Counted from the stretch's first letter, positions 19,240 to 28,336 are shown. The stretch: 64,000 bases of DNA from Aminobacter aminovorans (GCF_900445235.1 NZ_UFSM01000001.1:1544501-1608500), one strand, 5' to 3'. Numbers and translations are program-made. Notes: generated by a model not told the origin, from the sequence alone.

Positions 19240-19460
19240 GGGCTGGTACCTCTCTGAACAGCGATATTGTGCGCGCTATAGCAGCGCTTGGGCCCACGCA
19301 ATTGTCGATTGCCGACATATTGGGCGGAAAAACAGACTTGATCTCGCGCTTTTGGTGGCGGGAGGGCTGCCGCAAGCGGCCGGACCGTAGTTGCGGCTAA
19401 CGTTAGCGTCAATATCTGCTTCAAGCTCAAATCGTTTGAAACAAGCTGGGCCAGCAGCCT

Positions 19461-20249
19461 CTATTGCCGGCCCCAGCGCGTCGTCGGCTGGGCGGTTGGA
19501 GGCTCTGGCGTCGCAGGCTCCGGCATAGCCGGTGCTTCGGCCTTTTCCTGTAACGGCACCGCCTCCTCGGCATCGGCAAACAGAGGCACCTCGCGCCGGC
19601 GCAGGACGAGCACCAGAACGGCGCCGGCGACGATGCCGCCGACATGCGCTGCCCAGCTGACCTCTTCGTCGCCGCCGATAGCGATCATCAGGAACTGGAA
19701 GGCGACCCACAGAATCAGTGGAATCCAGGCCGGGATGCGCAGCGGGATACGGGCAAAGGCCAGTACCCACACCTTCACCCGGGGGTAAAGGATGAGGTAG
19801 GCGGCGACGATGCCGGCGATGGCGCCCGAGGCGCCGATCAGCGGCGTCTGCGAATCCGGCAGGATCAGCCCGTGCAGGAAGGCGCCGGCGACCGCGCACA
19901 AGAGGTAGAAAACCAGGAAGCGGAAATGCCCGAGCGCGTCTTCGACATTGTCGCCGAACACCCACAGGAACAACATGTTGCCGCCGAGGTGGAAGATGTC
20001 GCCGTGCAGGAAGGAATAGGTGATGTAGCTCAGATCTTCCGGAATGATGATCAGATCCGGCGACAGCTCCGCCAGGTCGTGCACGACGGAGGGGATGTAG
20101 CCCAGCCCAAGTACAGCCGCGGTGGCAAAGTCCTCGCCGCCGACCGTGGTCAGGAGATAGACGATGACGTTGATCGCGATCAGGCTGAGGGTGACGTATT
20201 GCAGCCTGATGTGGCGCAGGTGATTGGAATCATAGAGCGGAATGAACAT
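19461..20249 (-). CDS. Rhomboid family intramembrane serine protease
   Basis: A 262-residue membrane protein with at least six hydrophobic segments. The catalytic serine S141 is in LIGASGAIAG (the GxSG motif) and the partner histidine H202 is in AAHVGGIVAG. The loop motif HLGGNMLFLWVFG is the conserved L1/TM2 region. The C-terminal 45 residues are charged, then Ala/Pro-rich, and look cytosolic and disordered. Rhomboids cleave transmembrane substrates; this one has no known target. It lies 39 nt downstream of the cobalamin adenosyltransferase gene on the same strand. Confidence 0.93.
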   Translation of the reverse strand: MFIPLYDSNHLRHIRLQYVTLSLIAINVIVYLLTTVGGEDFATAAVLGLGYIPSVVHDLAELSPDLIIIPEDLSYITYSFLHGDIFHLGGNMLFLWVFGDNVEDALGHFRFLVFYLLCAVAGAFLHGLILPDSQTPLIGASGAIAGIVAAYLILYPRVKVWVLAFARIPLRIPAWIPLILWVAFQFLMIAIGGDEEVSWAAHVGGIVAGAVLVLVLRRREVPLFADAEEAVPLQEKAEAPAMPEPATPEPPTAQPTTRWGRQ

Positions 20250-20288
20250 GCGGCTCGCTTCCGCCCTCCCGGCGACTAAATCTGCTGA

Positions 20289-20870
20289 TTAGCGGTTCTT
20301 GCCGGGAACCCATAGCACATCGGCTTTTCCGTTGTCATTGACCACACGCGCGGCAACGAACAGCAGGTCGGAGACGCGGTTGATGTAGCGGATGCCCTCG
20401 CGGTTGACATGCTCCTCGGGGTGCTGCGCCAGCGCCACCATCACCCGTTCGGCGCGGCGGGCAACGGTGCGGGCCAGATGCAGCGCTGCTGCCGCCGGTG
20501 ATCCGCCATTCAGCACAAAGGACCGCAGCGGCTCGAGATGCGCGTTCAGCGCGTCGATGTCGGCCTCGATGCGCGAGGTCTGGCTGGCGATGATGCGCAG
20601 CGGCTCGTAGCCCAGGTCCCTGCCGGTGTCGGGCGTCGACAGATCCGCGCCGAGATCGAACATGTCGTTCTGGATGCGGTAGAGCATGGCGTCGATGTCG
20701 GGGTGTTCGGTCGCGGTATGTATCCGTGCCAAACCGATGCAGGCATTGGCCTCGTCGACGGCGCCGTAGGCCTCGACGCGCAGGTCCGATTTCAACCGCC
20801 TTTCGCCCGAGCCCAGGCCGGTGGTGCCGTCGTCGCCGGTGCGGGTGTAGATCTTGTTGAGCTTGACCAT
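20289..20870 (-). CDS. Cob(I)alamin adenosyltransferase, PduO type
   Basis: A 193-residue ATP:cob(I)alamin adenosyltransferase making adenosylcobalamin. The PduO-type ATP motif is at the start (KIYTRTGDDGTTGLGSGERRLKSD), followed by RVEAYGAVDEANACIG. The C-terminal half has SFVLNGGSPAAAALHLARTVARRAER and YINRVSDLLFVAARVVN. All are family signatures, and the length is typical. A 12-nt gap separates it from the upstream twin-transmembrane protein gene, so the two are probably cotranscribed. Confidence 0.95.
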   Translation of the reverse strand: MVKLNKIYTRTGDDGTTGLGSGERRLKSDLRVEAYGAVDEANACIGLARIHTATEHPDIDAMLYRIQNDMFDLGADLSTPDTGRDLGYEPLRIIASQTSRIEADIDALNAHLEPLRSFVLNGGSPAAAALHLARTVARRAERVMVALAQHPEEHVNREGIRYINRVSDLLFVAARVVNDNGKADVLWVPGKNR

Positions 20871-20882
20871 TCCGCGCTCCGC

Positions 20883-21077
20883 TCAGCCGCCACGGGTGAA
20901 ATAGAGGGTCAAAACAATGAACACCAACGCCACCGCCTGCAGCAGCACGCGGGCCTGCATCAGCTTGTTGGAGGTGTTGCCTGAGCCGCCGCGCAGCATG
21001 TTGACCAGGCCGCGGATCAGGACGACCACGACTGCGAACATGAAGACGACGGCGAGGATGTTGAAGACGGTAGCCAT
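20883..21077 (-). CDS. Small twin-transmembrane protein (HIG1-like)
   Basis: A 64-residue protein with two transmembrane helices (about 5-25 and 43-61) joined by a short basic loop (RGGSGNTSNKLMQAR). This layout matches the HIG1-type twin-transmembrane proteins found in rhizobia. In mitochondria HIG1 proteins tune cytochrome oxidase assembly, but bacterial roles are not established. It lies in a minus-strand run with the SDR gene upstream and the cobalamin adenosyltransferase downstream. Confidence 0.8.
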   Translation of the reverse strand: MATVFNILAVVFMFAVVVVLIRGLVNMLRGGSGNTSNKLMQARVLLQAVALVFIVLTLYFTRGG

Positions 21078-21104
21078 GTTGGTTCCAGTTCAGTCGGCGG
21101 CCGG

Positions 21105-21947
21105 TCAGGCTTGGCGGGCCAGAATTCTGTAGAGCAGCGAGGCGGGCAGCAGGCGCTTCAGCACGACGCCGATTCTCGCAGGGGTGGTGACAACATAATG
21201 CGGACGCGGCCGGGGTGACAGCAGGGCGTGTCGCAATACCGCATGGACCGCTTCCGGCCCCAGTTTCAGCCGCGATTTCGAGCCGCCGCTGGAGAGCCTT
21301 TCGAGCTGGGCGCGGTAGGCCTCGTGGTGAGGTGAGTTCTCGTGGTCGATGTAGCGCAGGAACCAGTCGAGCCCGTTGGTGGCGATCTCAGAGCGTATCG
21401 GTCCGGGCTCTATCATTGCGACGTGGACGCCGCTGCCTGCGAGCTCCTGACGCATGCACAGCATCAGTCCTTCCAGCGCATGCTTGGAGGCGGAGTAGGC
21501 GCCGCGGAACGGCACTGGCGTCAGCCCGAGGATCGACGAGCAATTGACGATACGGCCGTGGTTCTGCGCGCGCATCACAGGCACGATGCGCCGCGTCAGG
21601 TCGTGCCAGCCGAAGAAGTTGGCCTCGAACTGGTCGCGCAATGCGGCCATGGGCAGGTCCTCGACCGCTCCCGGCTGGGCGTGCGCGCCATTGTTGAACA
21701 GCGCGTCGAGCTTGCCGCCGGTGCGTTCGAGCACAGTTTCGACAAGCGCTTCGATCGATTTCGGTTGAGTGTAGTCGAGATAGAGCGCCTCGATACCGTC
21801 GGCTTCCAGTGCCGCCAGATCCTCGGCCTTGCGCGCTGTGGCAAACACCCGCCAGCCTTCGGCTTTGAGGGCGCGAGCGCAATGGGCACCGATGCCCGAT
21901 GAGGCGCCGGTCATGATGATGGTGCGTAAATCCTTGGTCGGGTTCAC
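21105..21947 (-). CDS. Short-chain dehydrogenase/reductase
   Basis: A 280-residue classical SDR. The cofactor motif is TGASSGIGAHCARAL near residues 11-25. The NNGA motif appears as FNNGAHAQPG. The catalytic residues are serine in INCSSILG-like NCSSILGLTPVPF and the Y-x-x-x-K motif in YSASKHALEGL. The substrate is unknown. A GTG at 21947 with gggagcgac upstream is the likely start; the ATG at 22025 would add 26 residues without SDR similarity. It lies upstream of, and on the same strand as, the HIG1-like gene, and is divergent from yihY. Confidence 0.88.
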   Translation of the reverse strand: MNPTKDLRTIIMTGASSGIGAHCARALKAEGWRVFATARKAEDLAALEADGIEALYLDYTQPKSIEALVETVLERTGGKLDALFNNGAHAQPGAVEDLPMAALRDQFEANFFGWHDLTRRIVPVMRAQNHGRIVNCSSILGLTPVPFRGAYSASKHALEGLMLCMRQELAGSGVHVAMIEPGPIRSEIATNGLDWFLRYIDHENSPHHEAYRAQLERLSSGGSKSRLKLGPEAVHAVLRHALLSPRPRPHYVVTTPARIGVVLKRLLPASLLYRILARQA

Positions 21948-22141
21948 GTCGCTCCCGTCTTGAAACGCCGCGCGTGCGACATGGACGCACAAGAGACACT
22001 CCAGCAAATTGTTGAATTCGCGCATAGCACTTTCTGAAAATCTTGGTGTTTTTCAAGTCGATGCGCTACTTGCCAACCGAGGCAAAGCCTTCCCATATTC
22101 GCGCCTCGGAAACAATCGGACGGAGTGGTAAACTGGAGCTG

Positions 22142-22993
22142 ATGCGCAAGATCGTCGCCACGAGGCGCGTGCTCTTCGACGCAGCCGGCCATTTCCATGA
22201 CGACGACGGTTGGGCAATGGCCAGTCATCTCGCCATTTCGGCGCTGATGGCACTGTTCCCTTTCCTGATCTTTGCCACCACCCTCGCCAGCTTCCTCGGC
22301 GCCGATGCATTCGCCGAAACCGCCGTGCATCTGGTGTTCGACACCTGGCCTGACCAGATCGCGGCACCCATCGCGCGGGAGGTGGTCAACGTTCTGACCG
22401 TGCCGCGTACGGATCTTCTGACCTACGGCGTCGTGCTTGCGGCGTACTTTGCTTCCAACGGCGTCGAGGCGCTGCGCACCTCCCTCAACCGTGCCTACCG
22501 CATCACCGAGACCCGCACCTTCTGGTTCCGGCGCATCCAGAGCATCTTCTTCGTGCTCATCGCTACGATCAGCTTCGTCGCGATCTCGGTGCTTTTGGTG
22601 TTTGCACCGATCATCGCGCGCATCCTTGAAGCCAAGTTCGAATGGATCCAGCCCTATATGGGCACCATCACCGTCTGGCGCTTTTCCATCGCTTCTGCAG
22701 TCATCGTCTTCGGGTTGTTTGCCGTGCATATGTGGCTGCCGGCCGGTCGGCGCCGTTTCTTCAGCATCATCCCCGGCATCGTCTTCACACTCATCGCCTG
22801 GGTGGTCGGCTCGACGATCTTCGCCGCCTATCTCGACACGTTCTCGTCCTACGTCACCACCTATGCCGGTCTTGCCTCGATCATGATCGCGGTGGTCTTC
22901 CTCTACATCGTCTCGGCGATCTTCATCCTCGGCGGCGAACTCAACGCCGCGATCAGCCGTTATCTCGAGGCCCGCGCCCGCGTGCCAGGCTGA
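22142..22993 (+). CDS. YihY/BrkB family inner-membrane protein
   Basis: A 283-residue membrane protein with about six transmembrane segments. It carries the family core SHLAISALMALFPFLIF, the SNGVEALRTSLNRAYRI segment and the C-terminal YASIMIAVVFLYIV-type helix ending ILGGELNAAI. The family (once mislabelled RNase BN) is uncharacterised. The start at 22142 follows a GGAG and matches the family start; an earlier ATG at 22043 adds 33 non-conserved residues. Its last 34 nt overlap the convergent EamA remnant. Confidence 0.87.
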   Translation: MRKIVATRRVLFDAAGHFHDDDGWAMASHLAISALMALFPFLIFATTLASFLGADAFAETAVHLVFDTWPDQIAAPIAREVVNVLTVPRTDLLTYGVVLAAYFASNGVEALRTSLNRAYRITETRTFWFRRIQSIFFVLIATISFVAISVLLVFAPIIARILEAKFEWIQPYMGTITVWRFSIASAVIVFGLFAVHMWLPAGRRRFFSIIPGIVFTLIAWVVGSTIFAAYLDTFSSYVTTYAGLASIMIAVVFLYIVSAIFILGGELNAAISRYLEARARVPG

Positions 22994-23475
22994 GCCGTCG
23001 CCAGGCCGACACCAAGCGTGGCAATCGCCATGCCGACGAGCTGGATCGCCGACAACTGTTCGCCAAACAGCAGCCAGGCGATGACGGCGGTCACCGCCGG
23101 CACCAGGTAGAACAGCGAAGCGACCTTCGACATCGCGCCGTCGCGGATCATCACCATCAAAAGGAAGATCGCGCCGATCGACAGCACGAAGACCAACCAG
23201 GCCATGGCGAAGATCAATTCGCCGTTCATCGTCATCTGTTGCGTCTCGAAGATCGCCGAGGCAGCCGTCATCAGGATCGCCGCGCCGACATATTGCCAGA
23301 ACGTACCTGATACCAGGTCGCTGGCCGCACCGACGCGCTTCTGCCAGATCGTGCCGGCGCTGATGCCGGCCATGGCGATGATCGATGCGGTCAGCGTCTG
23401 CCAGGTAACGCCGCCGCCGATCGCGCCAAGTTTGGGGGAAAGCACGATCACCACGCCGATGCTTCCGGTGCTCAC
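22960..23475 (-). pseudogene. N-terminally truncated EamA (DMT) transporter
   Basis: The 171-residue frame is the C-terminal half of a drug/metabolite transporter: five hydrophobic segments with SGTFWQYVGAAILM and FYLVPAVTAVIAWLLFGEQLSAIQLVGMAI. EamA proteins normally have two such halves (about 290-300 residues, ten helices). Only 108 nt separate its GTG start from the neighbouring dsbB gene, and no first half is encoded there. A palindromic repeat occupies that gap, so an old deletion is likely. It could in principle act as a five-helix half-transporter. Confidence 0.7.
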
Positions 23476-23512
23476 GGACCTATCCGGGATGTTGAGTTCG
23501 AGCCTTGATGAA

Positions 23513-23578
23513 GGCTGATCCCCCCCTTGTGGGGGAGATGTTCGACAGGACAGAGGGTGCGAAGGATCGCGGCCTCCC
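23513..23578. repeat. Palindromic intergenic repeat
   Basis: The sequence ATCCCCCC, a short loop, and GGGGGAGAT (about 23518-23539) form a GC-rich hairpin, followed by gttcgacaggacagaggg and a GGCCTCCCCC tail. This arrangement is the common rhizobial intergenic repeat seen near gene ends. It lies between the truncated EamA gene and the stop of dsbB and may have served as a recombination or deletion point. Confidence 0.55.
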
Positions 23579-23583
23579 CCAAC

Positions 23584-24099
23584 TTACGCCTTACTGAAAG
23601 CCCCACGAAGCGCAACCACCGCCAGGAAGGCGCTGGCGAGCACGTTCCAGCCGGCGAAGGACAGGCCGAGTACGCGCAGTGCCGCATCCTCGCAGCGCGG
23701 CGGCACGACATTGTTGAGCACGTCGAGCAGGCCCTTGCCGCCGGTGTCGACGGTGCCCGAAACGGCTTGGCAGTCGGTCGGGCCGGCCCACCAGCGCCAT
23801 TCGACGCCGGCGTGGTAGGCGCCGAGATAGAGCCCGTAAAGCATCAAAAGCCAGCCCACGGCCAGCAGCGCGCGGGTCATCCAGGCCGGCCAGTGCAGCG
23901 CCGACGACAGTGCGGCAAGCGCCATCAACGGCACGCCGACATAATAGGGCGTGCGCTGCTCGAGGCAGAGCTTGCAGGGCAGGTAGCCGCCAATGTGCTG
24001 GAAGCCGAGTGCGGTGCCGACGACGGCGGCCATGGCAATGGTCAGGAAGATCGCGGTCAGCGTCTGGCTGCGGCCGGTCGGGGAGGCGAGGGAGGTCAT
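23584..24099 (-). CDS. dsbB: Disulfide bond formation protein B
   Basis: A 171-residue inner-membrane quinone oxidoreductase that reoxidises DsbA. Four transmembrane helices are visible. The first periplasmic loop has the redox pair C42-x-x-C45 (YLPCKLCLEQR) and the second loop has C110 and C136 (TDCQAV and PPRCED). All four essential cysteines are present. The ATG at 24099 follows ggaggtc-type purines on the complementary strand and gives the family length; longer upstream frames overlap yqaA. It is 37 nt downstream of yqaA on the same strand. Confidence 0.9.
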   Translation of the reverse strand: MTSLASPTGRSQTLTAIFLTIAMAAVVGTALGFQHIGGYLPCKLCLEQRTPYYVGVPLMALAALSSALHWPAWMTRALLAVGWLLMLYGLYLGAYHAGVEWRWWAGPTDCQAVSGTVDTGGKGLLDVLNNVVPPRCEDAALRVLGLSFAGWNVLASAFLAVVALRGAFSKA

Positions 24100-24136
24100 T
24101 CTTGAGTGCCCAGCTGTTGTTACCGGCATTTGCCGT

Positions 24137-24724
24137 TCAGTGGAGGTATCTGACGAGAAGATAGAGCAAAATGAGGGCAGCGGCGGCGAGGCCGGCCAAG
24201 AGCCCGAGGCGCTTTTCGATAAAGTGGCGGATCGGTTCGCCATAGGTGCGGAGCAGCCATGCCAGGAAAAGGAAGCGTGCGCCACGGGCGACGATCGCCG
24301 AGACGATGAACCAGCCGAGCGGGAAGCTGACGACGCCGGCGAGAATGGTGACCACCTTGATTGGCGGCAAATGTGACAGCCCCGACGTGACCAGCATCAA
24401 CAGGATGATACCAGCGCCTGACGACACCTTGAGTGCCTCGAACTCGTCATACTTGCCGTAGAATTCGAGCACCGGCTTTGCCACCGCCTCGAAGGCGTAG
24501 TGGCCGATGTACCAGCCGGCGATGCCGCCGAGCACCGAGGCCACGGTGGCGATGATCGCATAACGATAGGCTTTGTCCGGCCGTGACAGCGCCATAGGCA
24601 GGTAGAGCACGTCGGCCGGCACCAGGAAAACCGAGCTTTCGACGAAGGCGATGAAGGCCAGCCACCATTCGGCGGATTTCCTTGCCGCGAGCGACAAGGT
24701 CCAGTCGTAGAGTCGGCGAAGCAT
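24137..24724 (-). CDS. YqaA/DedA-like membrane protein
   Basis: A 195-residue membrane protein of the VTT (SNARE-associated, DedA-like) superfamily, YqaA subgroup. The start at 24724 gives MLRRLYDWTLSLAARKSAEWWLAFIAFVESSVFLVPADVLYLPMAL. Downstream are the glycine-rich GGIAGWYIGHYAFE motif and FPLGWFIVSAIVARGARF. DedA relatives are linked to lipid (undecaprenyl phosphate or phosphatidylethanolamine) translocation, but YqaA itself is uncharacterised. It is probably cotranscribed with dsbB downstream. Confidence 0.87.
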   Translation of the reverse strand: MLRRLYDWTLSLAARKSAEWWLAFIAFVESSVFLVPADVLYLPMALSRPDKAYRYAIIATVASVLGGIAGWYIGHYAFEAVAKPVLEFYGKYDEFEALKVSSGAGIILLMLVTSGLSHLPPIKVVTILAGVVSFPLGWFIVSAIVARGARFLFLAWLLRTYGEPIRHFIEKRLGLLAGLAAAALILLYLLVRYLH

Positions 24725-24949
24725 CTGGCCCCCTTGAGATGTGCGCTGCCTGTTTAGGAAGAATTGCTGTGGCGCACAATGCTCGGGGTCTTCACGAATA
24801 TGAAAGCCAGGGCAACCGTTACATTCTGTCGCGTGATGGCTTGCAGCACATCCTTGTTGGGGAACGCCTTGCATGGTTCAGCGCGATGAGCAGACAACCG
24901 GCGACCAAAGGCGGCCGATCGTCTCGTCCCCATGCTATGCTGCTCGGCT

Positions 24950-25690
24950 GGCTGCAGCGCCAGCCCCTCGACGGTCAGTTCGGGCTTGCGGACGCCAGGG
25001 CGATCCTGATCAAGGTCGACGCCATGCGCGCCAAAGCGCGCGGGCTGGGGCAGGGGCTGGAGCTCTTGCTTGCGGTGGCTGTCGATCCGGTCATCCCGGC
25101 CAGCATCCTGGCAGACACGCTTTTCGACCTCAGCGCCGAGCACCCCTCGGTCGGCGTCGCACTGACGACCGTGCCGATGCGTTCGGCACTGCACGCACTC
25201 GTCAACCGGCAGTTCACACTTGCCATCACCACCGAAAGGCAGCGCGACAGGCTCGTCGAGGCTGAGTGCCTTGGCCTGGTGCAGCCCTTCGTCGCCGTCT
25301 GCGCGGACCACCATTCGCTTGCGGCGGTACCTGCCGCCGGCTGGTCGGCGGTCGAATTGTCCGATCATCTTCAGATCGTCGTCAGCGATCCCTCGCCGAT
25401 GAGCGAAGGGCTGGGTTTCGCGTGCTGCCGCCCGGCACCTGGCGCGTCAGCGACCTCGCCAGCAAGCTGGCGCTGATCCAGGCCGGCGTCGGCTGGGGCA
25501 ATCTCCCGCAGTGGATGGTCGATGCCGACCTTGCCCACGGCACCCTCGTGCGGATCGCCGCAACCGCCCTTGGCACGCAGTCCGAGACGGCGCTGCCGCC
25601 TACCTGCTCTGGCGCATCGACCAACCGCCAGACCCCGCCGTGCGCTGCTTTCGCGAGCGGCTGCCTGTGCGTTTCGCCAAAGGTAGATAG
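24950..25690 (+). pseudogene. Decayed LysR-family regulator (effector domain only)
   Basis: Three reading frames have to be joined to recover the effector-binding domain. Frame one gives the linker helix ADARAILIKVDAMRAKARGLG and runs to about 25420. Frame two continues with LPPGTWRVSDLASKLALIQAGVGWGNLPQWMV to about 25595. Frame three gives YLLWRIDQPPDPAVRCFRERL to a TAG at 25688. The order and motifs match LysR regulators, but at least two frameshifts are present and the N-terminal helix-turn-helix is missing. The exact left edge is uncertain. The 210 nt from 25691 to the tRNA hold nothing recognisable. Confidence 0.8.
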
Positions 25691-25900
25691 CTGCGCTGCC
25701 GACAGCGTCGAAGCCGCTTCACAAATCGCCGCCCATTACATCGGCCCAGCTTGCGCGATTGGCTTGCCCGCTCAACGGCCATGCTTTCACAGCGGCGGTG
25801 GACGTTGTTCCAACATGAAGTTGCGCAAAGGCGTCCCTGCCCAGTTGACGAAGGGCCGCCCGACCGTATAGTCCGCGACCATTCTGTCCGTTTAGGGCAG

Positions 25901-25985
25901 GCCCCTATGGCGGAATTGGTAGACGCGCTCGACTCAAAATCGAGTTCCGCAAGGAGTGCTGGTTCGATCCCGGCTAGGGGCACCA
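25901..25985 (+). tRNA. tRNA-Leu (anticodon CAA)
   Basis: An 85-nt class II tRNA including an encoded CCA. The acceptor stem GCCCCTA (25901-25907) pairs with TAGGGGC (25975-25981). The anticodon stem CTCGA/TCGAG encloses the loop ctCAAaa, so it reads UUG leucine codons. A variable arm and the GGTTCGATCCC T-arm are present. It sits beside the decayed LysR gene and the RgpF-like genes. No second copy of its 3' end was noticed in the window. Confidence 0.96.
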
Positions 25986-26121
25986 TTCGCCTTTGTGCGA
26001 TAGTGCGGAAAGCGGCCGCCTTGATGATCATGCCGTGCCTGCGGTGCCAGGATGCTGGGTTGGTCATTTCAATATTACCAGAAATAAATCGCCCGCGCGT
26101 TCGTCACAACATTAGGGACTG

Positions 26122-27033
26122 GTGTATGAATCTGGCCGCATAAAAGCACTTATCGTCCATGAACAGGCATCGCATATGCACGGAGAGCTTCGAGTCGCGA
26201 TTGCCATCCATGGGTTCTACATGGACGCGTTTGATGAAATCCTCGACCTCTCCCAAGCTCTCCCCACGCAATACAAGCTCTTCGTAACGACCGTTCCGCG
26301 TCATGAGGCCGTGGTGCGCGCGCGGCTCGATGCTGCCGGGCGAGACTACAGCCTTGGCGTGTTCGAGAACCGGGGTCGCGACGTGCTGCCTTTCCTTCGC
26401 ATGTTTCGAGACATTCGCGCCGAGGGGTTTGACGTCGTGGTCAAGGTTCATACCAAGAAGTCGCCGCATCTGAGGGATGGGGACAGCTGGCGCCGGATGC
26501 TGGTCTCGGCATTGCTTCAGCCTCAGGCGCTGCAGCGCCTGACTTCGGCCTTCGCAGCGGATCCTTCGCTGGGCATTGTCGGCCCCGAGGGGCATTTCCT
26601 CTCGCTCGCCCGATACATGGGCGGAAACGAGGCACGCGTCCTTGCCATTGCCCGGCGTCTTGGCCTGGAGCGGCCACAACTGCTCGATGCCGGCTACTGT
26701 GCCGGAACCATGTTCATGGCACGCACCGACGTCATCGCGCCGCTTGTCGATCTCGGCTTTACGGCCGGCGACTTCGAGGCGGAAGCCAACCAGATCGACG
26801 GGACGATGGCGCACGCATTCGAACGCTGCCTGGGCCTGGGTGCCGTCGCGCTCCGCCGCCGCATCGCCTCGAGTGCCGATCCTTTCGGATATGCCGACTT
26901 CAATGACAGATATGCATTTGCGAGACAGCTACGCGGTCCGCCCTTCTCGGCGCGATTGAATTTCAGCTTCAAGGTCGCACGAGACAATGTCGGAAGCGCA
27001 CTGCGGCGGATGTTGTCCCGGTCGGGTGAGTAG
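26122..27033 (+). CDS. Rhamnan synthesis F (RgpF)-like protein
   Basis: A protein of up to 303 residues matching the C-terminal domain of the rhamnan synthesis F family. It shows RVAIAIHGFYMDAFDEIL at the start, then FVTTVPRHEAV, ENRGRDVLPFLRMF, VVKVHTKKSPHLRDGDSWRR, the GTMFMART motif and DGTMAHAFER. The family is tied to cell-surface polysaccharide assembly, with glycosyltransferase-like features. The start is uncertain: GTG at 26122 (used here) or ATG at 26176, which begins just before the conserved strand. It is shorter than two-domain RgpF proteins. It is convergent with a second RgpF-like gene (stops 23 nt apart). Confidence 0.82.
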   Translation: MYESGRIKALIVHEQASHMHGELRVAIAIHGFYMDAFDEILDLSQALPTQYKLFVTTVPRHEAVVRARLDAAGRDYSLGVFENRGRDVLPFLRMFRDIRAEGFDVVVKVHTKKSPHLRDGDSWRRMLVSALLQPQALQRLTSAFAADPSLGIVGPEGHFLSLARYMGGNEARVLAIARRLGLERPQLLDAGYCAGTMFMARTDVIAPLVDLGFTAGDFEAEANQIDGTMAHAFERCLGLGAVALRRRIASSADPFGYADFNDRYAFARQLRGPPFSARLNFSFKVARDNVGSALRRMLSRSGE

Positions 27034-27056
27034 GTGGGCGTCAGGGTGGCGTGCCT

Positions 27057-28142
27057 TTATATGATGCCTTGCTCAAAGAGCCGCTTTTTCGTCGAACGCA
27101 GCTGATAGCCGGGGCCTTTCCTTTTCATGTCGCTCAGAATTTCGACGAGGTGACCTTCATGGCCGACATCCACCAGATTGTGCTCGATTTCGTAGATATC
27201 AAACTGCAGGCGATACAACAGATCGCGCTTCATCAGAGGGCAGTCGAGGTACTTTTTGTACAAGAACCCTGCAGTGTGTATTTGAGAGCGCATGGCTATG
27301 TGCTCGCAGATTTTCGAGACTAGGCCGGTGTGGCTTTCTTCCTTGAAGCTTGAGGATGGAAGCCGTTGGCCCCGGCAAATGTAGATGTTTGTCGACTCGA
27401 CTTTGTTGAGGTCGATCTCGGACACATGGTGTCGAATTTTGTTTGGGGTGTAGATGGACGTGACCGATTTCGCGATTGGCAAGATCGCCTCGGAGAAAGC
27501 GATCTCTCCCCTTCGGATTGCCCAAAGGCGCGAATTGACCGGCAGATACTCTTCCCAGAACCTTGCAAACTCCGAACTTGCGATGATGTCGTGCCCTACG
27601 GAGAAGCAGAAAGACTGGATGTGGTAAGTATACTCCCAGTTTTCGAACGAACCTGCGACATCGGCCCTCGAATTCACCAGCTCCTGAAAAAGCGGAGTAA
27701 GTCCCTTCTTGAAAAAGTACACGCTGTCGTTGAGATAGAGCAGGCGCACAGGCTCGGCATTCTCGAGCAGATGAAGCGTCGCGTCCCGGTATCCGCCGAT
27801 GTCGAAGCCGGCGTTGTTGCGAATGACGATCTTCGAACAGCGCTGCTTGAGATCAAGCAGCCGCTCGGCACTCAGGTCGTGATTTACGACCAGGATCACG
27901 TTGGCCTGAACGTCGTCCAATGATGCGAGCGCATTGTCGACATACCATGGCGTCTCTTTGGGCTGCCAGATCAAGAATATGGCGTATACGCCGCCGGGGT
28001 GATGCCGCTCACCCTGATGAACCTGATATGGCTCTTCCCTACCGAAGCGGCGATTGAACTTGGCCCTGATGACTTCAAGATCGTGGTAACGAAACTTGGC
28101 GATACGCTTCTTGAGAGAGTGCAGAGGGCGTAGTTTTGGCAT
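27057..28142 (-). CDS. Second rhamnan-synthesis-F-like glycan protein
   Basis: A 361-residue protein from the ATG at 28142, chosen for its SD (aggggtcgaa). A basic N-terminus is followed by IFLIWQPKETPWYVDNALASL, VILVVNHDLS, IVIRNNAGFDIGGYRDATLHLL and RLLYLNDSVYFFKKGLTPLF. These resemble the N-terminal half of RgpF-type and related surface-glycan transferases, with the nucleotide-sugar-like D-I-G-G-Y-R-D motif. The rest is specific to this protein. Local base composition is visibly less GC-rich than its neighbours, suggesting lateral acquisition. It faces the other RgpF-like gene. The exact reaction is unknown. Confidence 0.72.
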   Translation of the reverse strand: MPKLRPLHSLKKRIAKFRYHDLEVIRAKFNRRFGREEPYQVHQGERHHPGGVYAIFLIWQPKETPWYVDNALASLDDVQANVILVVNHDLSAERLLDLKQRCSKIVIRNNAGFDIGGYRDATLHLLENAEPVRLLYLNDSVYFFKKGLTPLFQELVNSRADVAGSFENWEYTYHIQSFCFSVGHDIIASSEFARFWEEYLPVNSRLWAIRRGEIAFSEAILPIAKSVTSIYTPNKIRHHVSEIDLNKVESTNIYICRGQRLPSSSFKEESHTGLVSKICEHIAMRSQIHTAGFLYKKYLDCPLMKRDLLYRLQFDIYEIEHNLVDVGHEGHLVEILSDMKRKGPGYQLRSTKKRLFEQGII

Positions 28143-28336
28143 TTCGACCCCTGGATGATGCTGCACTGGCCGCTGGACAGTCGGCTGACACGATGGAATG
28201 CTATCTCGACGTCACGTTCTGGACCGTTTCTTGACGTCAGCAGCTTCCGATATTAGGCAGGCTTTCTGTTGGTTGGTAGGTCAACTCCGATCCAGCCACA
28301 ACGAAATCCCTCGCGGAGGAGCGGAGACGACCGTCC

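Noticed and set aside
17218..19257. Long plus-strand frame of 679 codons
   Set aside because: It lies antisense to etfA and etfB, which have clear family motifs. Long antisense frames are common in GC-rich codon-biased DNA, and the translated product has no recognisable domain.
25901..25985. tRNA-Leu as an integration site with a second copy of its 3' end
   Set aside because: No other copy of the tRNA 3' end and no integrase gene was noticed in the window, so an att site cannot be supported.
25600..26067. Minus-strand frame of 155 codons across the tRNA
   Set aside because: It translates the reverse of tRNA-Leu (GIEPALLAELDFESSAS), a well-known false protein in genome annotation.
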